A stretch of DNA of 64,000 nucleotides, taken from NCBI RefSeq assembly GCF_002285265.1, contig NZ_NSJB01000001.1, forward strand, positions 434,001 to 498,000, read 5' to 3'. This document shows, piece after piece, positions 37,318 through 47,452 of this stretch. Origin of the DNA: Vandammella animalimorsus. GTDB lineage: Bacteria > Pseudomonadota > Gammaproteobacteria > Burkholderiales > Burkholderiaceae_C. Made by a program: the position numbers and the translations under genes. Within the stretch, counting starts at the first letter, position 1; every line of letters begins with the position of its first letter. The notes below the pieces were generated by a model that saw only the letters and a program-made list of their open reading frames with translations, did no database searches and was not told the origin of the DNA.

Positions 37318-37393
37318 GCATCGTGTTCTGCTCTAAGGGCGGGCCCCAGAAGGCCGCAGAGCCCATGTCACACCATACAACCAGGAGCAAACC

Positions 37394-39733
37394 ATGAGCC
37401 TTTTCAACAAAGTCACCAAGTCCTTCCAGTGGGGCGACAAGACCGTCGTCATGGAAACGGGCGAGATCGCCCGCCAGGCCACCGGCGCCGTGCTGGTGAG
37501 CATCGACGGCACGGTGGTGCTGGCCACGGTGGCCGCCAGCAAGCAGCCCAAGCCGGGGCAGGACTTCTTCCCCCTGACGGTGGACTACATCGAGAAAACC
37601 TACGCCGCCGGCAAGATCCCCGGCAGCTTCTTCAAGCGCGAGGCCAAGCCCAGCGAGCTGGAGACATTGACCAGCCGCCTGATCGACCGGCCCATCCGCC
37701 CGCTGTTTCCGGAAGGGTTTTTCAATGAAGTGCACGTGGTCATCCACACGCTCTCGCTCAACCCCGAGGTGGATGCCGACATCGCCGCCATGATTGGCGT
37801 GAGCGCGGCGCTGTCCATCAGCGGCATTCCCTTCAACGGCCCCATTGGCGCGGCGCGCGTGGGCTACATCAACGGCGAATACGTGCTCAACCCCGGCCCC
37901 ACGGCGCGCAAGAACAGCCAGCTCGATCTGGTGGTGGCGGGCACCGAGGCGGCCGTGCTGATGGTCGAGTCCGAGGCCGACCAACTCAGTGAAGACGTGA
38001 TGCTGGGCGCCGTGGTCTTCGGCCACGAACAGGGCAAGATCGCCATCGAGGCCATCCACGAGCTGGTGCGCGAGGCCGGCAAGCCCCTGTGGGCCGAGGA
38101 CGGCACCTGGACGCCCGAGGCCAAGGACGAGGCCTTCATCGCCAAGGTAACGCAACTGGCCGAAGAAAAGCTGCGCGCTGCCTACCAGATCCGCAGCAAG
38201 CAGGCCCGCACCCAGGCCGTGCGCGAGGCCTACGCCGCCATCAAGGCCGCGCTGGCCGCTGAAGAAGCGGCGTACGACGAGGTGAAGCTGGACAACCAGC
38301 TCTTCGAGCTGGAGGCGGCCATCGTGCGCGGCCAGATCCTGGCGGGCGAGCCGCGCATCGACGGGCGCGACACGCGCACCGTGCGCCCCATCGAAATCCG
38401 CAGCAGCGTGCTGCCGCGCACCCATGGCTCGGCCCTGTTCACGCGCGGCGAGACGCAGGCGCTGGTGGTGACCACGCTGGGCACCGAGCGCGACGCGCAG
38501 CGCATCGACGCGCTGGCCGGCGAGTTCGAAGACCGCTTCCTGTTCCACTACAACATGCCGCCCTTTGCCACCGGCGAAGCCGGCCGCATGGGCAGCACCA
38601 AGCGCCGCGAAATCGGCCACGGCCGCCTGGCCAAGCGCGCCCTGGTGCCGCTGCTGCCGGCCAAGGACGAGTTCCCCTACACCATCCGCGTGGTCAGCGA
38701 GATCACCGAATCCAACGGCTCCTCGTCCATGGCCTCGGTCTGCGGCGGCTGCCTGAGCCTGATGGACGCGGGCGTGCCCATGAAGGCGCACGTGGCCGGC
38801 ATCGCCATGGGCCTGATCAAAGAGGGCAACCGCTTCGCCGTGCTGACCGACATCCTGGGCGATGAGGACCACCTGGGCGACATGGACTTCAAGGTCGCCG
38901 GCACCACCAGCGGCATCACCGCGCTGCAAATGGACATCAAGATCCAGGGCATCACCAAGGAAATCATGCAGGTCGCCCTGGCCCAGGCCAAGGAAGCGCG
39001 CATGCACATCCTGGGCAAGATGCAAGAGGCCATGGGTGAGGCGAAAGCCGAGATCAGCAGCTACGCGCCCAAGCTCTACACCATGAAGATCAACCCGGAG
39101 AAGATCCGCGACGTGATCGGCAAGGGCGGCGCCACCATCCGCCAGCTGACCGAGGAAACGGGCTGCACCATCGACATTGCCGAGGACGGCACCATCACCA
39201 TCGCCAGCACCGACAGCGCGCGCGCCGACGAGGCCCGCCGCCGCATCGAGGAAATCACCGCCGAGGCCGAGGTCGGCCAGGTCTATGAAGGCCCGGTGAC
39301 CAAGCTGCTGGACTTTGGCGCGCTGGTCAACATCCTGCCCGGCAAGGACGGCCTGCTGCACATCAGCCAGATCGCGCACGAGCGCGTGGAAAAAGTGAGC
39401 GACTACCTGCAGGAAGGCCAGGTGGTCAAGGTCAAGGTGCTGGAAACCGACGAGAAGGGCCGCATCAAGCTGTCCATGAAGGCCCTGCTGGAGCGCCCCG
39501 CGCGCGAAGGCGGCGAAGGCAATGGCTTTGGCGGCAACGGCGACGAGCGCCCGGCGCGCGAACCCCGTGAACCGCGCGAGCCGCGCGAACCCCGTGGCGA
39601 GCGCCGCCCGCGCGGCGAACGCGCTGAGCGCGGTGCCGAGCGTGCCGAACGCAGCGAGCGCACCGACGAACGCCAAGACCCCCGTCCCGCCGCCGCCGAG
39701 GACGGCCACGGCGGCGAGGCGCCGCAGGCCTGA
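37394..39733 (+). CDS. pnp: polynucleotide phosphorylase
   Basis: 779 residues. Two RNase PH-like domains: first with [20 protein letters not shown], second with [40 protein letters not shown] and [20 protein letters not shown]; then KH domain ([20 protein letters not shown]) and S1 domain ([20 protein letters not shown]). It degrades RNA 3' to 5' by phosphorolysis. After the S1 domain is a ~75-residue tail of Arg/Glu/Pro repeats (REPREPREP) and a charged end, longer than in E. coli and possibly for RNA or degradosome contacts. Preceded by CCAGGAGCAA. Confidence 0.97.
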   Translation: MSLFNKVTKSFQWGDKTVVMETGEIARQATGAVLVSIDGTVVLATVAASKQPKPGQDFFPLTVDYIEKTYAAGKIPGSFFKREAKPSELETLTSRLIDRPIRPLFPEGFFNEVHVVIHTLSLNPEVDADIAAMIGVSAALSISGIPFNGPIGAARVGYINGEYVLNPGPTARKNSQLDLVVAGTEAAVLMVESEADQLSEDVMLGAVVFGHEQGKIAIEAIHELVREAGKPLWAEDGTWTPEAKDEAFIAKVTQLAEEKLRAAYQIRSKQARTQAVREAYAAIKAALAAEEAAYDEVKLDNQLFELEAAIVRGQILAGEPRIDGRDTRTVRPIEIRSSVLPRTHGSALFTRGETQALVVTTLGTERDAQRIDALAGEFEDRFLFHYNMPPFATGEAGRMGSTKRREIGHGRLAKRALVPLLPAKDEFPYTIRVVSEITESNGSSSMASVCGGCLSLMDAGVPMKAHVAGIAMGLIKEGNRFAVLTDILGDEDHLGDMDFKVAGTTSGITALQMDIKIQGITKEIMQVALAQAKEARMHILGKMQEAMGEAKAEISSYAPKLYTMKINPEKIRDVIGKGGATIRQLTEETGCTIDIAEDGTITIASTDSARADEARRRIEEITAEAEVGQVYEGPVTKLLDFGALVNILPGKDGLLHISQIAHERVEKVSDYLQEGQVVKVKVLETDEKGRIKLSMKALLERPAREGGEGNGFGGNGDERPAREPREPREPREPRGERRPRGERAERGAERAERSERTDERQDPRPAAAEDGHGGEAPQA

Positions 39734-39801
39734 GCGTGCCCGCGCAGGGCGCGGCCCGTGGTGGCGTTCGCTTCTTCGAGGCGCCGCCGCCCGTGCCCGC
39801 C

Positions 39802-40842
39802 ATGCCGATCCACCGCGCCAAGACCATGAAGTGCATCGAGATACGCGCCCCCGGCGGCCCCGAGGTGCTGGTGCCTGCCGAGCGCCCGCGGCCCCAGCCC
39901 GGCCCGGGCGAGGCGCTGATCCGCGTGAGCGCCTGCGGCGTGAACCGGCCCGACGTGGTGCAGCGCCTGGGCCTGTACCCGCCGCCGCCCGGCGCCTCCG
40001 ACCTGCCGGGGCTGGAAGTGGCCGGCGTCATCGAAGCCGGTGACACCGCCGCGCTGGCCCAGGCCGGCCTGGCCGTGGGCGATCGCGTCTGCGCGCTGCT
40101 GGCCGGCGGCGGCTATGCGCAGTACTGCGCCGCCCCCGTGGCGCAGTGCCTGCCCGTGCCGCGCGGCTTGCGCGACGCGCAGGCCGCCGCGCTGCCCGAG
40201 ACTTTCTTCACCGTCTGGAGCAACGTGTTCGACCTGGGCCGCCTGCGGCCGGGCGAAACCCTGCTCGTGCAGGGCGGCACCAGCGGCATCGGCGTGGCCG
40301 CCATCCAGCTGGCCAAGGCGGCCGGGGCCACGGTCATCGTCACCGCTGGCTCCGAGGCCAAATGCGCCGCCGCGCGCGAGCTGGGCGCCGACCACGCCAT
40401 CCCCTACAAGACGGCCGACTTCGCCGAAGAAGCCCGCCGCCTGACTGGCGGCCGGGGCGTGGACGTCATCCTCGACATGGTGGCGGGCGACTACGTGCAG
40501 CGCGAAGTCGATTGCCTGGCCGAGGACGGGCGCCTGCTCATCATCGCCGTGCAAGGCGGGGTGAAAAGCGGCTTCAACGCCGCCAAGGTGCTGACGCGGC
40601 GCCTGACCATCACCGGCAGCACGCTGCGCCCGCGCCCAGTGGCCTTCAAGGGCGCCATCGCCCAGGCGCTGCGCGCCAGGGTTTGGCCCTGGCTGGAAAG
40701 CGGCGCCGTCAAGCCCGTGCTGCATGCCTGCTTTGGTGCCCTGCAAGCGGCTGACGGCCTGCCCAGCGGCGCCGCGCGCGCCCACGCGCTGATGGAATCC
40801 AACCAGCACGTCGGCAAGATCGTGCTGACCTGGGAGCATTGA
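39802..40842 (+). CDS. NAD(P)H:quinone oxidoreductase, PIG3-like MDR family
   Basis: 346 residues from the ATG at 39802, or 338 from the ATG at 39826 ([11 protein letters not shown]), which is the usual family start. Features: [53 protein letters not shown], the Rossmann [20 protein letters not shown] and [20 protein letters not shown]. These match the p53-inducible gene 3/QOR group without zinc. Located between pnp and tpiA, starting 68 bases after pnp; tpiA begins two bases after its stop. Confidence 0.9.
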   Translation: MPIHRAKTMKCIEIRAPGGPEVLVPAERPRPQPGPGEALIRVSACGVNRPDVVQRLGLYPPPPGASDLPGLEVAGVIEAGDTAALAQAGLAVGDRVCALLAGGGYAQYCAAPVAQCLPVPRGLRDAQAAALPETFFTVWSNVFDLGRLRPGETLLVQGGTSGIGVAAIQLAKAAGATVIVTAGSEAKCAAARELGADHAIPYKTADFAEEARRLTGGRGVDVILDMVAGDYVQREVDCLAEDGRLLIIAVQGGVKSGFNAAKVLTRRLTITGSTLRPRPVAFKGAIAQALRARVWPWLESGAVKPVLHACFGALQAADGLPSGAARAHALMESNQHVGKIVLTWEH

Positions 40843-40843
40843 C

Positions 40844-41608
40844 ATGAGCAAGAAAAAACTGATTGCCGGCAACTGGAAGATGAACGGCAGCCTGGCCGCC
40901 AACGAGGCGCTGGTGCAGGCGCTGCGCCAGGGCATCGCCCAGGCGGCCGGCGATGCCGCCGTGGACGTGGCCGTGTGCCCGCCCGCCGCCTACCTGGCCC
41001 AGGTGCAGGCGCTGCTGGCCGGCCAGCAGGCCATTGCGCTGGGCGCGCAGGACGTTTCGCAGCACGAAGGCGGCGCCTTCACCGGCGACGTCTCGGCCGC
41101 CATGCTGCGCGAGTTCGGCGTGCGCTACGCCATCGTCGGCCACAGCGAGCGCCGCCAGTACCAGGGCGAGAGCGACGTGCAGGTGGCCGTCAAGACCCAG
41201 CGCGCGCTGGCCGCTGGCATCACGCCCATCGTCTGCGTGGGCGAGACGCTGCACGAGCGCGAGCAGGGCATGACCGAGTTCATCGTCAAGCGCCAGCTCT
41301 CGGCGGTGATCCACCTCAACGGCCACTGCATCAGCGAAATCGTCGTGGCCTACGAGCCCGTCTGGGCCATCGGCACCGGCCAGACCGCCACGCCCGAGCA
41401 GGCCCAGGCCGTGCACGCCGTGCTGCGCGCGCAGCTCAAGGCCGCCACGGCCCACGCCGGGCGCGTGCGCATCCTCTACGGCGGCAGCATGAACGCGGCC
41501 AACGCCGCCGCGCTGCTGGCCCAGCCCGACATCGACGGCGGCCTGATCGGCGGGGCGGCGCTCAAGGCGCCGGACTTTCTCAACATCATTGCCGCCGCAC
41601 GGCCCTGA
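40844..41608 (+). CDS. tpiA: triosephosphate isomerase
   Basis: 254 residues. [13 protein letters not shown] has the catalytic Lys, [12 protein letters not shown] the electrophilic His, [13 protein letters not shown] the catalytic Glu, and [12 protein letters not shown] closes the active site. Interconverts dihydroxyacetone phosphate and glyceraldehyde 3-phosphate. Two bases after the preceding gene, and 51 bases before secG, the order tpiA-secG being common in proteobacteria. Confidence 0.98.
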   Translation: MSKKKLIAGNWKMNGSLAANEALVQALRQGIAQAAGDAAVDVAVCPPAAYLAQVQALLAGQQAIALGAQDVSQHEGGAFTGDVSAAMLREFGVRYAIVGHSERRQYQGESDVQVAVKTQRALAAGITPIVCVGETLHEREQGMTEFIVKRQLSAVIHLNGHCISEIVVAYEPVWAIGTGQTATPEQAQAVHAVLRAQLKAATAHAGRVRILYGGSMNAANAAALLAQPDIDGGLIGGAALKAPDFLNIIAAARP

Positions 41609-41659
41609 AACCGCCCCGGGCCAACCACGAATTTTGATTGAACGAAAAAGGGATACGAC

Positions 41660-42280
41660 ATGAGCATGACGATGACACTGGTACTGATGGTCCAGATCCT
41701 GGCCGCTTTGGTCATGGCGGGCCTGATCCTGCTGCAGCACGGCAAGGGCGCCGACATGGGGGCCGCGTTTGGCAGCGGCAGCTCCGGCAGCCTGTTCGGC
41801 GCCACGGGCGGCGCCAACTTCCTCTCGCGCATGACGGCGCTGTGCGCCACGGTGTTCTTTGCCGCCACGCTGGTGCTGGCCTACCTGGGCAGCCAAGGCA
41901 TGCAGCGCCCCGCCGATGAAGGCGGCAGCAGTGTGCTGGACAGCCTGCCCGCCAGCAGCGCGCCTGCGCCGCTGCCCGAGAGCGGCCCGGCCTCGGCCAT
42001 TCCTGACGCTTCGGCCCCGGCGACAGCGCCGGCAGCTGCCAGCAACGCCACGGCCGCAGGCGCAGACGCCAGCGGCGCGAATGCCATCCCGGATGCCGCG
42101 CCTGCCCAGACGCCGCCAGCGCCTGAGGCTGCCCCTGCCTCCGCCTCCACCGATGCGCCTGCGGCAGCACAACCCGCTGCGGGCGAAGCAGCCGCGGCCA
42201 GCAATGCGGCGGATGCCGGCCAGGGCGCAGCAGCCTCGTCCCCTGCCTCTGGCGCGGCCGGTAGCAGCAACAGCCAATGA
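41660..42280 (+). CDS. secG: preprotein translocase subunit SecG with long Ala-rich tail
   Basis: 206 residues. Core of ~75 residues with two transmembrane segments and the conserved LILLQHGKGADMGAAFGSGSSGSLFGATG and FLSRMTALCATVFF. SecG assists SecYE translocation in the inner membrane. The remaining ~125 residues are a low-complexity Ala/Pro/Ser/Gln-rich tail with no fold; E. coli SecG has only 110 residues. Tails of this sort occur in betaproteobacterial SecG, but the length here is notable. It precedes tRNA-Leu and nuoA. Confidence 0.92.
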   Translation: MSMTMTLVLMVQILAALVMAGLILLQHGKGADMGAAFGSGSSGSLFGATGGANFLSRMTALCATVFFAATLVLAYLGSQGMQRPADEGGSSVLDSLPASSAPAPLPESGPASAIPDASAPATAPAAASNATAAGADASGANAIPDAAPAQTPPAPEAAPASASTDAPAAAQPAAGEAAAASNAADAGQGAAASSPASGAAGSSNSQ

Positions 42281-42537
42281 TGGCTGGCTGAAAGCCCGGG
42301 CCCAATCCGTGCCCATGCGGTGGTGCGCGCCTGCATGGCAGTTGCGTGCCATCGCGCAAAGGCTTCGAACAGGCGCGGGCACATTGTCATAAAAAGGAAA
42401 AAAATAACGGCCCAAGGGGGCGCCCGAAGGCCGCAGGCACGTGAAAACGTGGTTAGAATACGCGTTGTCCTGCAGACGGGACAGGCATTTGCGGGCCTGG
42501 GCGTTGGTGGGGCAAACACATAAAGCAAGCACATTGC

Positions 42538-42623
42538 GCCGTCGTGGTGGAATTGGTAGACACGCTATCTTGAGGGGGTAGTGGCCCATGGCTGTGCGAG
42601 TTCGAGTCTCGCCGACGGCACCA
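42538..42623 (+). tRNA. tRNA-Leu (anticodon GAG)
   Basis: Acceptor arm GCCGTCG (42538-42544) pairs perfectly with CGACGGC (42613-42619), followed by discriminator A and an encoded CCA. The D-arm contains GGTAGAC, the anticodon loop CTTGAGG gives GAG for CUC/CUU codons, a long class II variable arm follows, and TTCGAGTC is the T-loop. Located 75 bases before nuoA, between secG and nuoA. A TAGAAT at 42454 may be a -10 box; the region 42281-42537 holds no gene. Confidence 0.95.
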
Positions 42624-42697
42624 TAACCAGATTACAAAAGTCCGCGTTGCACAGTATTTGCTGTGCAGTGTCAGGCTTCGCACGATGGCCCTTATCC

Positions 42698-43057
42698 ATG
42701 ACTCTTGATCAGTATCTGCCCGTCCTGTTGTTCATTCTGGTTGGTGGCCTGGTCGGGGTGGTTCCCCTGGTGCTGGGGTGGATCTTGGGGCCGACGAAGC
42801 CCTATGCAGCCAAGAACTCGGCCTACGAGTGCGGCTTCGAGGCTTTTGACGATGCGCGCATGAAGTTCGATGTGCGCTATTACCTGGTGGCAATCCTGTT
42901 CATTCTGTTCGATCTGGAGATTGCCTTCCTTTTCCCTTGGGCGGTGGCCTTGCGCGATGTCGGTCTGGTCGGCTTCGTGGCAGTGCTGATATTCCTGACC
43001 ATTCTGGTGGTGGGTTTTGCCTACGAGTGGGCAAAAGGCGCTCTGACCTGGGAGTGA
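42698..43057 (+). CDS. nuoA: NADH-quinone oxidoreductase subunit A
   Basis: 119 residues with three transmembrane helices. [20 protein letters not shown] is the conserved loop between helices 1 and 2 and [21 protein letters not shown] the second helix. Membrane subunit near the quinone site of complex I. First gene of nuoA-N; the 40 bases between the tRNA and this ATG leave little room for a separate promoter. Confidence 0.97.
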   Translation: MTLDQYLPVLLFILVGGLVGVVPLVLGWILGPTKPYAAKNSAYECGFEAFDDARMKFDVRYYLVAILFILFDLEIAFLFPWAVALRDVGLVGFVAVLIFLTILVVGFAYEWAKGALTWE

Positions 43058-43102
43058 TCGGGTTTCCCGGTTGGCGGATGCGCTCCGCCAAGGAGAACAA
43101 AA

Positions 43103-43582
43103 ATGATTGAAGGCGTCCTCAAGCAGGGCTTTGTCACCACGACCTACGATGCGGTGGCGAACTGGGCCAAGTCGGGCTCGCTGTGGCCCGTGACTTTTGG
43201 TTTGGCGTGCTGCGCCGTGGAAATGATGCACACCGCAGCAGCGCGCTACGACCTCTCGCGCTTTGGCGCCGAGGTGTTTCGCGCCAGCCCCCGGCAGGCC
43301 GATCTGATGATTGTGGCCGGCACGCTGTGCAACAAGATGGCGCCGGCCCTGCGCAAGGTCTACGACCAGATGGCCGAGCCGCGCTGGGTGATCTCCATGG
43401 GCTCCTGCGCCAACGGCGGCGGCTATTACCACTACAGCTATTCGGTGGTGCGCGGCTGTGACCGTGTGGTGCCGGTGGATGTGTACGTGCCCGGCTGCCC
43501 GCCCACGGCCGAGGCCTTGATGTACGGCATCATCCAGCTGCAGCAGAAGGTGCGCCGCACGAACACCATTGCCAGGGTCTGA
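43103..43582 (+). CDS. nuoB: NADH-quinone oxidoreductase subunit B
   Basis: 159 residues. [16 protein letters not shown] has the adjacent Cys pair, [10 protein letters not shown] and [14 protein letters not shown] the remaining ligands of cluster N2. This subunit hands electrons to quinone. Start follows AAGGAG by 8 bases. Confidence 0.98.
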   Translation: MIEGVLKQGFVTTTYDAVANWAKSGSLWPVTFGLACCAVEMMHTAAARYDLSRFGAEVFRASPRQADLMIVAGTLCNKMAPALRKVYDQMAEPRWVISMGSCANGGGYYHYSYSVVRGCDRVVPVDVYVPGCPPTAEALMYGIIQLQQKVRRTNTIARV

Positions 43583-43587
43583 GCCTC

Positions 43588-44232
43588 ATGAGCACCACGA
43601 TGAACAAGCAAGAACCCCTGCAGCCGGCCATGCAGGCCATCGCCCCGGAGATTCTCTGCGCGCAATTGCAAGCCCTGCTGGGCGAGCGGGTGCGGCGCGT
43701 GTCACTGTCGCTCGACCAGGTCGTGATCGACGTGCCGGCGGCCAATTACCTGGCGGTGATGCAGCAGTTGCAGCAGGCCCAGGGCTGCCGCTTCGATACC
43801 TTGATCGACCTGTGTGGCGTGGACTATTCCGACTATGGCAACGGCCTGTGGGAGGGGCCGCGCTTTGGCGTTGTGGTGCAGCTGCTGTCGGTGCAGCTCA
43901 ATCAGCGCGTGCGCGTGCGCTGCCTGGCCGAGGACGATGACTTCCCTGTGTTGCCTTCGCTGATCGGCATCTGGCGCTCGGCCAACTGGTATGAGCGCGA
44001 GGCCTTCGACCTGTACGGCATCGTCTTCGATGGGCATGACGACCTGCGCCGCATCCTGACCGACTACGGCTTCATTGGCCACCCGTTCCGCAAGGACTTT
44101 CCGCTGTCGGGCCACGTCGAGATGCGCTATGACGAGGCGCAGCGGCGCGTGGTGTACCAGCCTGTGACCATCGAGCCGCGCGAGATCACGCCGCGCGTGA
44201 TCCGTGAGGACACCTATGGAGGCCCGCACTGA
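43588..44232 (+). CDS. nuoC: NADH-quinone oxidoreductase subunit C
   Basis: 214 residues, 30-kDa subunit. [46 protein letters not shown] and the tail VIREDTYGG are characteristic. Peripheral arm, next to NuoD; not fused to NuoD as in E. coli. A second ATG at 43600 is possible. Confidence 0.96.
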   Translation: MSTTMNKQEPLQPAMQAIAPEILCAQLQALLGERVRRVSLSLDQVVIDVPAANYLAVMQQLQQAQGCRFDTLIDLCGVDYSDYGNGLWEGPRFGVVVQLLSVQLNQRVRVRCLAEDDDFPVLPSLIGIWRSANWYEREAFDLYGIVFDGHDDLRRILTDYGFIGHPFRKDFPLSGHVEMRYDEAQRRVVYQPVTIEPREITPRVIREDTYGGPH

Positions 44233-44270
44233 ATCGGCGCTGCGCGCGCCCGATGGTTGGGAACGACACG

Positions 44271-45524
44271 ATGGCTGAAATCAAGAACTATTCGCTCAAC
44301 TTTGGCCCGCAGCACCCGGCTGCGCACGGTGTGTTGCGCCTGGTGCTGGAGCTCGATGGCGAGGTGGTGCAGCGCGCCGACCCGCACATCGGCCTGCTGC
44401 ATCGCGCCACCGAGAAGCTGGCCGAGCACAAGACCTACATCCAATCGCTGCCCTACATGGACCGCCTCGACTACGTGTCCATGATGTGCAACGAGCACGC
44501 CTACTGCCTGGCCATCGAGAAGATGCTGGGCATCGAGGTGCCGCTGCGCGCGCAGTACATCCGCGTGATGTTCAGCGAGATCACGCGCATCCTCAATCAC
44601 CTGATGTGGCTGGGCGGCAATGGCAACGACGCCGGCAGCTCGACCATTCTGATCTACGCCTTCCGCGAGCGCGAGGACCTGTTCGACATCTACGAGGCGG
44701 TCTCCGGCGCGCGCATGCACGCGGCCTATTTCCGCCCGGGCGGCGTGTACCGCGATCTGCCCGACTCCATGCCCCAGTACCAGGCCTCCAAGGTGCGCAA
44801 CCAGCGCAGCGTGGATCGCCTCAACGAAGCGCGCCGCGGCAGCCTGCTGGACTTCATCGACGACTTCACGCAGCGCTTTCCCAAGTGCGTTGACGAATAC
44901 GAAACGCTGTTGACCGACAACCGCATCTGGAAGCAGCGCACCGTGGGCATTGGCGTGGTCAGCGCCGAGGATGCGCTGAACCTGGGCATGACCGGGCCGA
45001 TGCTGCGCGGCTCGGGCGTGGCATGGGATCTGCGCAAGATGCAGCCCTACGACGTGTACGACCGCGTCGAGTTCGACGTGCCCGTCGGCGTGACCGGCGA
45101 CTGCTACGACCGCTATCTGGTGCGCATGCGCGAAATGCGCGAGGCCAACCGCATCATCAAGCAGTGCGTGGACTGGCTGCGCGCCAACCCAGGCCCGGTC
45201 ATCACCGCAGACCGCAAGGTGGCGCCGCCGCCGCGCGCCAACATGAAGTCGGGCATGGAGGAGCTGATCCACCACTTCAAGCTGTTCACCGAAGGCTTCA
45301 AGGTGCCCGAGAGCGAGACCTACGCTGCCGTCGAGCATCCCAAGGGCGAGTTCGGCATCTACATGATCAGCGATGGCGCCAACAAGCCCTACCGCATGAA
45401 GATCCGCGCGCCCGGCTTTGCGCACCTGTCGGCCATGGACGCCGTCACGCGCGGCTACATGCTCTCGGATGCAGTGATGATTCTGGGGACGCTGGATATC
45501 GTGTTTGGGGAGGTTGACCGATGA
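44271..45524 (+). CDS. nuoD: NADH-quinone oxidoreductase subunit D
   Basis: 417 residues from the ATG at 44271 ([20 protein letters not shown]), the family start. [35 protein letters not shown] and [15 protein letters not shown] line the quinone-binding cavity with NuoB. Related to the large subunit of NiFe hydrogenase but without its metal-ligand Cys. Stop overlaps nuoE (ATGA). Confidence 0.98.
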   Translation: MAEIKNYSLNFGPQHPAAHGVLRLVLELDGEVVQRADPHIGLLHRATEKLAEHKTYIQSLPYMDRLDYVSMMCNEHAYCLAIEKMLGIEVPLRAQYIRVMFSEITRILNHLMWLGGNGNDAGSSTILIYAFREREDLFDIYEAVSGARMHAAYFRPGGVYRDLPDSMPQYQASKVRNQRSVDRLNEARRGSLLDFIDDFTQRFPKCVDEYETLLTDNRIWKQRTVGIGVVSAEDALNLGMTGPMLRGSGVAWDLRKMQPYDVYDRVEFDVPVGVTGDCYDRYLVRMREMREANRIIKQCVDWLRANPGPVITADRKVAPPPRANMKSGMEELIHHFKLFTEGFKVPESETYAAVEHPKGEFGIYMISDGANKPYRMKIRAPGFAHLSAMDAVTRGYMLSDAVMILGTLDIVFGEVDR

Positions 45525-46009
45525 TTACCGAAGCCACCAAGGCGCGCTTTGCGCGCGAGGTCGCCAAATACCCGCCCGAGCGCAAGCAATCGGCCGTGAT
45601 GGCCTGCCTGTCCATCGTGCAGCAGGAGCAGGGCTACATCAGCCAGCAAAGCGAGGCCGAGATCGCCGCCTACCTGGATATGCCCGAGATCGCCGTGCAT
45701 GAGGTCACGACCTTCTACAACATGTACAACCAGCAGCCAGTGGGCAAATTCAAGCTGGCCGTCTGCACCAACCTGCCGTGCCAACTGCGCGGTGGCAAGC
45801 AGGCGCTGCAGCACCTGGAGCAGCGCCTGAAAGTGCACATGGGCGAGACCACGGTCGACGGCATGTTCACGCTGCAGCAGTGCGAGTGCCTGGGCGCCTG
45901 CGCCGATGCGCCGGTGATGCTGGTCAACGATCGCGACATGTGCAGTTTCATGAGCAACGAGCGCCTCGACCAACTCGTCGACGCCTTGCGTGCGGAGGGC
46001 AGCCAATGA
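45521..46009 (+). CDS. nuoE: NADH-quinone oxidoreductase subunit E
   Basis: 162 residues. A helical N-terminus followed by a thioredoxin-like [2Fe-2S] domain: [12 protein letters not shown] and the [11 protein letters not shown] pair give the four Cys ligands. Stop overlaps the nuoF start. Part of the NADH-input module with NuoF. Confidence 0.97.
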   Translation: MITEATKARFAREVAKYPPERKQSAVMACLSIVQQEQGYISQQSEAEIAAYLDMPEIAVHEVTTFYNMYNQQPVGKFKLAVCTNLPCQLRGGKQALQHLEQRLKVHMGETTVDGMFTLQQCECLGACADAPVMLVNDRDMCSFMSNERLDQLVDALRAEGSQ

Positions 46010-47430
46010 GCCTGCGAGACATTCTTCAGCCGTTCAAGTCCACCGGCCGCGAGACCTGCTTTCACGGCCGCCACATCGAGCCGCAGATCTACGCCCATCT
46101 TGACGGCAGCAACTGGTCGCTGCGCGATTATCAGAACCGCGGCGGCTACCGCGCGCTGAAAAAGGTGCTGGGCAAGGACGGCGGCCAGGGCCTGAGCCAG
46201 GACGACATGGTGGCTCTGCTCAAGGAATCGAGCCTGCGCGGCCGTGGCGGCGCAGGCTTTCCCACCGGGCTGAAGTGGAGCTTCATGCCGCGCAACTTCC
46301 CAGGGCAGAAATACGTGGTCTGCAACTCGGACGAGGGCGAGCCGGGCACCTGCAAGGACCGCGACATCCTGATGTACAACCCGCACATCGTCATCGAAGG
46401 CATGATCCTGGCGGGCTACACCATGGGCGCCAGCGCGGGCTACAACTACATCCACGGCGAAATCTTCGAGGTCTATGAGCGCTTCGAGGCCGCCCTGGAG
46501 GAGGCGCGCGCGGCGGGCTTTCTGGGTCAGAACATCCTGGGCACGGACTTCAGCTTCGAGCTGCATGCCCACCACGGCTTTGGCGCCTACATCTGCGGCG
46601 AGGAAACGGCCCTGCTGGAATCGCTGGAGGGCAAGAAAGGCCAGCCGCGCTTCAAGCCGCCATTTCCGGCCAGCTTCGGCCTGTTCGGCAAGCCCACCAC
46701 CATCAACAACACCGAGACCTTTGCCGCCGTGCCCTGGATCGTGCGCAATGGCGGCCAGGCCTACCTGGAGTGCGGCAAGCCCAACAACGGCGGCACCAAG
46801 ATCTTCTCGGTCAGCGGCGACGTGCAGCTGCCGGGCAATTACGAGATCCCGATGGGCACGCCCTTTGCCAAGCTGCTGGAGCTCGCCGGCGGCGTGCGCC
46901 CAGGGCGCACCCTCAAGGCCGTGATCCCCGGCGGCTCGTCTGCGCCCGTGATCCCGGCGGCCATGATGATGGAATGCACGATGGACTACGACTCCATCGC
47001 CAAGGCCGGCTCCATGCTGGGCTCGGGCGCCGTGATCGTCATGGACGACACGCGCTGCATGGTCGAGTCGCTGGCGCGCCTGTCCTACTTCTACGCCCAT
47101 GAGTCCTGCGGCCAGTGCACGCCCTGCCGCGAGGGCACGGGCTGGCTCTCGCGCGTGGTGCACCGCATCCTGCACGGCCATGGCCGCCCCGGCGATCTGG
47201 AGCTGCTGGACTCCGTGGCCGGCAACATCCAGGGCCGCACGATCTGCGCGCTGGGCGATGCCGCGGCGATGCCGGTGCGCGCCATGCTCAAGCACTTCCG
47301 CCATGAGTTCGAGGCCAAGATCGCCGCTGCCCAGCCGCAGCTGCAGCCGCCCGAGCCAGTCCTGCCGGGCATGACCGGAGCGCTGCAGGCCGTTGCGGCC
47401 GCCCACGCGGCGCAGCGCGCGGCCGCCTGA
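46006..47430 (+). CDS. nuoF: NADH-quinone oxidoreductase subunit F
   Basis: 474 residues from the ATG at 46006 ([14 protein letters not shown]), overlapping nuo[14 protein letters not shown] is the NADH/FMN region, [18 protein letters not shown] the flavin site, and [18 protein letters not shown] the conserved NADH loop. Near the C-terminus [15 protein letters not shown] with a later Cys in RTICALGD coordinates the N3 [4Fe-4S] cluster. The tail (residues ~440-474) is Ala/Gln-rich and variable. Accepts the hydride from NADH. Confidence 0.98.
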   Translation: MSLRDILQPFKSTGRETCFHGRHIEPQIYAHLDGSNWSLRDYQNRGGYRALKKVLGKDGGQGLSQDDMVALLKESSLRGRGGAGFPTGLKWSFMPRNFPGQKYVVCNSDEGEPGTCKDRDILMYNPHIVIEGMILAGYTMGASAGYNYIHGEIFEVYERFEAALEEARAAGFLGQNILGTDFSFELHAHHGFGAYICGEETALLESLEGKKGQPRFKPPFPASFGLFGKPTTINNTETFAAVPWIVRNGGQAYLECGKPNNGGTKIFSVSGDVQLPGNYEIPMGTPFAKLLELAGGVRPGRTLKAVIPGGSSAPVIPAAMMMECTMDYDSIAKAGSMLGSGAVIVMDDTRCMVESLARLSYFYAHESCGQCTPCREGTGWLSRVVHRILHGHGRPGDLELLDSVAGNIQGRTICALGDAAAMPVRAMLKHFRHEFEAKIAAAQPQLQPPEPVLPGMTGALQAVAAAHAAQRAAA

Positions 47431-47452
47431 TCGATGATGGAGAACCCGCTCT

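Noticed and set aside
36998-39709. 903-codon minus-strand frame opposite pnp
   Set aside because: No motif, and it lies wholly antisense to polynucleotide phosphorylase, whose motifs are unambiguous.
42538-42623. tRNA-Leu as an integration site
   Set aside because: No integrase and no repeat of the tRNA 3' end were seen; the genes on both sides are core genes.
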